From Trichobilharzia szidati (Eukaryota > Platyhelminthes > Trematoda > Strigeidida > Schistosomatidae): a stretch of 64,000 nucleotides of DNA. A model generated the notes under the pieces. The model was not told where the DNA came from. It saw only the letters and a list, made by a program, of their open reading frames with translations, and searched no databases. The DNA is taken from contig OX235272.1 in NCBI GenBank assembly GCA_944472155.2, forward strand, positions 108,382,020 through 108,446,019, written 5' to 3'. Shown piece by piece: positions 59,465 to 64,000 of this stretch. The position numbers and the translations under genes were made by a program. Each line of letters starts with the position of its first letter. Positions within the stretch are counted from its first letter, which is position 1.

Positions 59465-59849
59465 GATAAATCAACCATGTTGATTTGTCATTAGCAGGAT
59501 AAGATTGTGGATATAAATTGTGTAGTCATATATATGCAATAATAGAGAAGACTTGTAGCTCCACAACTAAACCAACCAGCTCAGAGAACACTACTAATTG
59601 CAAGTCATATATGCAAAAGAGGAGCGATGACAATAATAACAAAATGCACCATGATTAGATAAACAAACGTTCAGGTAGACTCGGTCAATAAAGGCTAGGA
59701 AAAACCAATAGTCCCATTATGTAATGTTATATTGTAAGGGAAGTAAGTAAACCATTTTTTACTGAAGATTCAATAAGATTAAGAAATGATTTTTAAAAAT
59801 CTCATTAAAATTTATAAACACGAGGTGCTGGTGATTTCGACAGTCGGAT

Positions 59850-60233
59850 AGGTCTTAATTCTCCAAGGGAACGATAATCTCTGCATGAACTGCTTCTGAA
59901 TGTATAGCTCAAGCTTAACGGCTTGAATACTCATCGCCCCAGCTGTATATTCAGTAGATGAAAACAGAGTCCACTGGAAAGATTCAATAGGATGTAATGA
60001 ATGAGCATGAAAGCTTTCGTTCTTCCCACTATTATCAACTAAATGTGATAAAACGGAGCTTCAGGTGGTTTTTGTCTGTCCTTTGCGAAACAAACCACAG
60101 TGAGAGATGTTTATTAACACGCGGACTAATCTGCCGAGAAGTACGCCTGATACAACTGTCTATGTAGGAGAAGCTGAACTGATAAATATACAAAGATGTG
60201 GCAAAACCACCTAACATCCTCATTTTGAGTCCC
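59850..60233 (-). mobile_element. Penelope-like element, GIY-YIG remnant
   Basis: Minus strand 60223-60035: GFATSLYIYQFSFSYIDSCI, RRTSRQISPRVNKHLSLWFV, the PLE endonuclease start with both Cys of the CSC motif and the YIGR motif altered (YIDSCIRRT). Decayed sequence continues to 59850. The plus-strand relative is at 62550-62700. Confidence 0.65.
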
Positions 60234-60550
60234 AGCCTGGATTATTTCAGATTGCACATGACACTACTCATTATTAATCAGTAGACTCGAAAGAGATGGT
60301 TGAATTTTTGTTTCAGAACTCTACAAAGAAAAGTGAATGTTATAGACCGTAGGTTGATGAAATATGCTCTTTAAGTTATAGCGTTCTTTGATGAAATTTA
60401 TCAGTCGATATGATGTCTTCTCATTGTAATTGCATACAAACCAACTGAGTGATAAGGACCACTATTTTTTACGTCATAGAGTCATATACGAGTCGGCCTT
60501 ATTCTTACAAATTCAGTTCCTCGGGGACAACATCAGCGAGATACTAACAC
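60234..60550 (+). repeat. Perfect 317-bp inverted repeat, left arm
   Basis: Reverse complement of 61996-62312 with no mismatch in 317 bp. The sequence belongs to the upstream part of the adjoining PLE. See the matching finding. Confidence 0.95.
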
Positions 60551-61579
60551 GATTCTGATGTCACCTGAAGATACTCCGACATCACCTTAAAATGTAACTG
60601 ATTTTCTGAATAAGTCTGAATTATTTCGGACTGAGTGTAATACTATTCAAAAGTATTCAGTAGACTGAAGAGGTATGATTGATTTTTATTTCTTAATGTT
60701 AGACAGGAAATGTAGTTTGAAGTAGTTTTATTACGAAAATCAAGTTATCTCTGAAGCATGCCACTAGGTTACTCTTCCAGCGACTTATTAATTTGGTTTG
60801 AGTGGCTAAAAATTACGTTGAATGCACAGATATGAGTGCGTGTATATTTGAAAGTGGCTGGTACCGTTTCTGGTGGCCACCGACTTAAGTAATTGAGCTA
60901 CCTAAGTCTCAACTGAGCAAAAAGCATCAAATTTATCCAGTAATACTTTATTCTAACCATCTCTCTACATCTTTGAAGATGATTTTGTACTCACGTGCAT
61001 CTTTAAATGTCTTTCGACTTATAGGTTGATCTCTTTTGAAGGGACTACTACATTAAGGGTTGGGGTGCGTCCAAGATAGAACAAAATTGTGAGGTAAGCA
61101 GACTGCTGTTGTATCTGAAGATTCTGTGTAGGGAGAAGATAAAAACAAGCTGGTAATTCTATACTGAATATGAATAACTTGTTCATAACAAAGCTATCAT
61201 AGCGAAAATATTCATTCAAACAACAGGGAAAAAAACAAAATAATTGAGCAAAGAATATCCCCCTTTCGATAAATTCCTCTTCCGGCTCTACAGTTATATC
61301 TATCTATAATTATATACATAAAATATTCTGGAACAGTAGTCAATAACAATATTAGTGCTTTTTAAATAATACGGACTTTTAAGTAAGATCAATGGAATTA
61401 CAGTTCATTAAACATGCGTAAATAATAATAATAATAATAAAGATATATATGCAAACAAAACACTAAATAAAAGTATAAAAATTTCTAAAAAAAATTGAGG
61501 ACCATTCGAAACTGGATGGCCAAGGTAAGGAGAATGTCTGAACTAGCTTCTTTTGGATTCATAAATTAGGCTTCTTTAT
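60551..61579. other. Spacer of the inverted repeat, decayed repeats
   Basis: 60551-60740 is a diverged inverted relative of 62690-62890 and also resembles the inner part of the perfect arm (cagtagactgaagaggtatg versus cagtagactcgaaagagatg), so it is a further PLE piece. The rest, including an AT-rich stretch with (AAT)n at 61422-61440, shows nothing recognisable. Confidence 0.45.
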
Positions 61580-61960
61580 GTGGATCCCAACAGTCAGCTT
61601 CAGCGATATTTAGTAATCGAACTCTTCAGGCGAAATTAAGATTTGTTGGTATGTGGTAGAGATGACTTTAAAAGCTGCCTCGTTGACATCAATCTTGTGT
61701 TCTGTATCCACAAGATGAGATAGAATAGTACACCGAATAAATTTTGTTTGTTCTTTACTTAACCAACCACCATGCAGGGTGATGTTCGGAAATCTGACGA
61801 GAAACACGCCTAATTGTACGGCCTATGCAACTAACTGGCTCACTCCACAAGAGCAGTTAAATTGGTGGATACACATGGAAGAGGCGAAATTAGGCAGTTT
61901 ATCTTTTACTTCCGAAAGCAAAATAGGGATGGTTTTGAAGACACAGAGTGATTAGGCAAC
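61580..61960 (-). mobile_element. Penelope-like element, endonuclease end
   Basis: The minus strand has an EPVSCIGRTIRR-like GIY-YIG block (about 61830), then ITLHGGWLSKEQTKFIRCTI, LSHLVDTEHKIDVNEAAFKV and ISTTYQQILISPEEFDY. Frame is open from 61807 to 61610. Confidence 0.65.
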
Positions 61961-61995
61961 AGGGAATGCTCTGTTTACCACATTTCTAAGGCTTT

Positions 61996-62312
61996 GTGTT
62001 AGTATCTCGCTGATGTTGTCCCCGAGGAACTGAATTTGTAAGAATAAGGCCGACTCGTATATGACTCTATGACGTAAAAAATAGTGGTCCTTATCACTCA
62101 GTTGGTTTGTATGCAATTACAATGAGAAGACATCATATCGACTGATAAATTTCATCAAAGAACGCTATAACTTAAAGAGCATATTTCATCAACCTACGGT
62201 CTATAACATTCACTTTTCTTTGTAGAGTTCTGAAACAAAAATTCAACCATCTCTTTCGAGTCTACTGATTAATAATGAGTAGTGTCATGTGCAATCTGAA
62301 ATAATCCAGGCT
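61996..62312 (-). repeat. Perfect 317-bp inverted repeat, right arm
   Basis: Exact complement of 60234-60550. Just outside, the sequences stay similar for some 15 bp and then diverge to the level of old repeats. Confidence 0.95.
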
Positions 62313-62374
62313 AGGACTCAAAATTAGGATACGCAAGGTAGTTTTATCATATCTTTATATTTTTCTATAGTTTG

Positions 62375-62545
62375 GTTTGTAAGGTTTAGTTATGTTTTAT
62401 GAGTTGATCATGTACTGATATCAATTAGAGAACCATTGAAAACCAGCTGCTGTTCCCAAATCTAGGATGAAATAGCAGCTGTCCAGTTCTCCCTGGTTTT
62501 CAATGGTTCTCTAATTGATATCAATCCGTGATATCGTAAAACATC
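62375..62545. repeat. Inverted hammerhead-SINE tails, perfect 31-bp arms
   Basis: 62416-62446 and 62493-62523 are exact reverse complements (the family tail gatatcaattagagaaccat). The loop holds a stem II and GAAA remnant (cccaaatctaggatgaaata) and cagctgtccag. It has inserted into the PLE sequence right of the 317-bp arm, since the PLE match resumes at about 62530. Confidence 0.75.
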
Positions 62546-62900
62546 TTTATACATTTATCAGTTCAGCTACACAGACAGTTTTACTAGGTGTACTTCTCGA
62601 CAGCTAAGTCGACATGATAATGAACATCTCCCATTTTGATTTGTTTCGCAAAGGACAGTCAAAAACATCCGAATCTTCATTTTAGATAAGATTTTATTTT
62701 GATAAATCACACAGTGTATTAAAACTACATTTCCTGTGTAGCGTTACGAAATAAAATTTAATCATCCTTTTCAGTCTACTGAATACTATTGAGTAGTATT
62801 AAAGATCAGTCTGAAATAATTCAGACTTATTCAAAAATCTGTTAAATTTCAAGGTGATATTGGAGTATATTCAAATAACGTCAGAATCGAATACTACTGA
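62546..62900 (+). mobile_element. Penelope-like element remnant
   Basis: 62546-62690 is an inverted relative of 60060-60200 (TYQFSYTDSFTRCTSRQLSR-like reading on the plus strand, then FCFAKDSQKHP). 62690-62890 is the inverted relative of 60551-60740. Frames are broken. Confidence 0.55.
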
Positions 62901-63264
62901 AAACCTGTTGACTTAAAGATGTTCAGTTTTCATTTCACCCCATAGAAGGTGAAAACCAGTTTGCACAGATGGGAAATACAGAAGATTGCAGAGTGACTTT
63001 TTTTCCTCTGCGCTGGACATCTGAATCGTGAAGATTTTAGAATCTATCTGGGTAATATCGAAAGTTATTTTTAAATTCCTTTTTATGGTTACCTCCAGGA
63101 TGAGGAAGCAACCACATAAGTGAGCATAATAATACAGAACACATCCGTTTCTTCCCAGTTTGGGACTCTTCAACGCGACGCACCCACCACGGTTCTAGTG
63201 GGAAATCGTGACCAGCTAATGATGAAATCTTGTAAACAGTCAAATCAAATACGTACAAACCATC

Positions 63265-63620
63265 ACTTTAAAATCAGTCTGATGCTCACTGGTGACTGGC
63301 CATAGGGGGAAATCGTGAGAAGTAGGGTACAGGAGGTCAGGTGTCAGGAGAGATACTCGTAAGCGATGACATTGGCTAGTGCAAATCGTGCTATATCGTG
63401 AATTGGCATAAGTTGGAATTCATGTGCCCATTGAGTATTCAGCTACTAGGGCTCGATCCAATAACAGACACATGAATGCCAACTTCAGCCAATTAGCGAT
63501 ATTTACTGATGAAGAGTCCCGGGTTGGGACGAAACAACTCTACAATACTCCCTGGTTTTGCAGTGGTCCCCTAACTGTTGCCAACTCGTGACTGAATCTC
63601 TAGCCGATCAAATCCCTGCA
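63265..63620 (+). ncRNA. Long hammerhead SINE, near full length
   Basis: Body 63265-63480 as at 19.85 kb, then tttactgATGAAGA (C3 changed to A), a perfect stem II gtcccgggttgggac, GAAAC, aactctacaatactccctgg and tail ggtcccctaactgttgccaa. The order is body, ribozyme, tail, with the tRNA head decayed. One core substitution predicts loss of cleavage. Confidence 0.6.
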
Positions 63621-63879
63621 TACTTAAACTTGATTCAATATTTATTTCGCTTTAGATCTGTTATTATTAATATCAGGTATTGAAGTTTTATTACCGGATG
63701 ATCTTTAGTTTAATAAAGAATATTTAGATGTTGATTATTTTTTTCTTGTGATCTGATTGGTCTCAAACTAGAATCAGTCATTTATTTTCAGTCCAATGGG
63801 TTAACAACAACCTGTTTGCTTGGTAACCTTAAGCTTTTGGTGATGATCCTAACTAGTATCATAGTAACGCATTGTTGAA

Positions 63880-63985
63880 GAGTCAGAAAAAAAAGAAAAC
63901 TGTATAAGAAGAAACAGTTGTCTCGAGTTCTCTCTGGACTTTCAAATAGCTGTCCAACTAATGTCAATTAGTGAGATAAGAGATG
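63880..63985 (+). repeat. Decayed hammerhead-SINE tail
   Basis: gaagagtcagaaaaaaaaga, GAAACAGTTGTC, gagttctctctgg and ctgtccaactaatgtcaatt follow the family order, with a poly-A expansion replacing stem II. Confidence 0.45.
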
Positions 63986-64000
63986 CAGTTGTCCACCTTT

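Noticed and set aside
1..64000. CRISPR array, rRNA genes, bacterial operon or LTR retrotransposon
   Set aside because: No spaced direct repeats, no rRNA signature, no polycistronic ORF layout and no LTR-type RT, integrase or gag blocks were seen.

Overview
The window looks like a stretch of a blood-fluke (Schistosoma-type trematode) nuclear genome. The reasons are AT-rich DNA packed with decayed non-LTR retrotransposons, Penelope-like elements (PLEs) with GIY-YIG endonuclease tails, Merlin DNA transposons, and tRNA-headed SINEs carrying hammerhead-ribozyme cores of the Sm-alpha kind. The few host genes have very small 5' introns or very large later introns. Species cannot be fixed from sequence alone. 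There is one assembly gap (9517-10014, 498 Ns).

Two host genes are clear. (1) The first two coding exons of phosphoribosyl-pyrophosphate synthetase lie on the plus strand (7272-7636), split by a 65-bp intron. They encode residues 1-100 in the family numbering, with the ATP-binding residues F35, N37, E39, R96 and Q97. The rest of the gene is not visible; a CR1-like LINE and the gap follow directly. (2) A Bar-class (BarH-like) homeobox gene on the minus strand can be joined from three exons over about 18 kb (32728 down to 14737). Exon 1 has an eh1-like Groucho-binding motif, exon 2 a Gln/His-rich tract and homeodomain residues 1-53, exon 3 the TKWKRQ end of helix 3 and the C-terminus. Both junctions are in phase, giving a predicted 267-aa protein. 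Its introns (7.2 and 10.0 kb) are filled with mobile elements. Two weaker exon candidates lie at 4895-5612 (+) and 6098-6284 (-).

Layout: 1-4.9 kb, no recognised gene or repeat; 4.9-7.0 kb, candidate exons and a 30-bp hairpin; 7.3-7.6 kb, PRPS exons; 7.9-9.5 kb, CR1-like LINE; gap; 10-14.7 kb, SINE, RTE tail, deleted Merlin and PLE; 14.7-32.7 kb, the homeobox gene with nested elements, including a Merlin that still has its 8-bp target duplication and a paralogous empty site; 33-34.1 kb, repeat-poor DNA upstream of the homeobox gene; 34.1-64 kb, a mosaic of PLE 3' ends, RTE copies, SINEs and inverted repeats.

The notable structures are in the accessory DNA. Hammerhead- and tRNA-headed SINEs repeatedly occur as head-to-head inverted pairs. 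A 317-bp inverted repeat with no mismatches has a 1.45-kb spacer. A tRNA-Gly-like SINE shares its 3' tail with a resident RTE LINE. A two-copy chimeric element has a non-LINE head fused to an RTE-like tail at the same junction in both copies. PLE copies carry inverted pseudo-LTRs. No complete, uninterrupted transposon ORF was seen, so most of this DNA is fossil.
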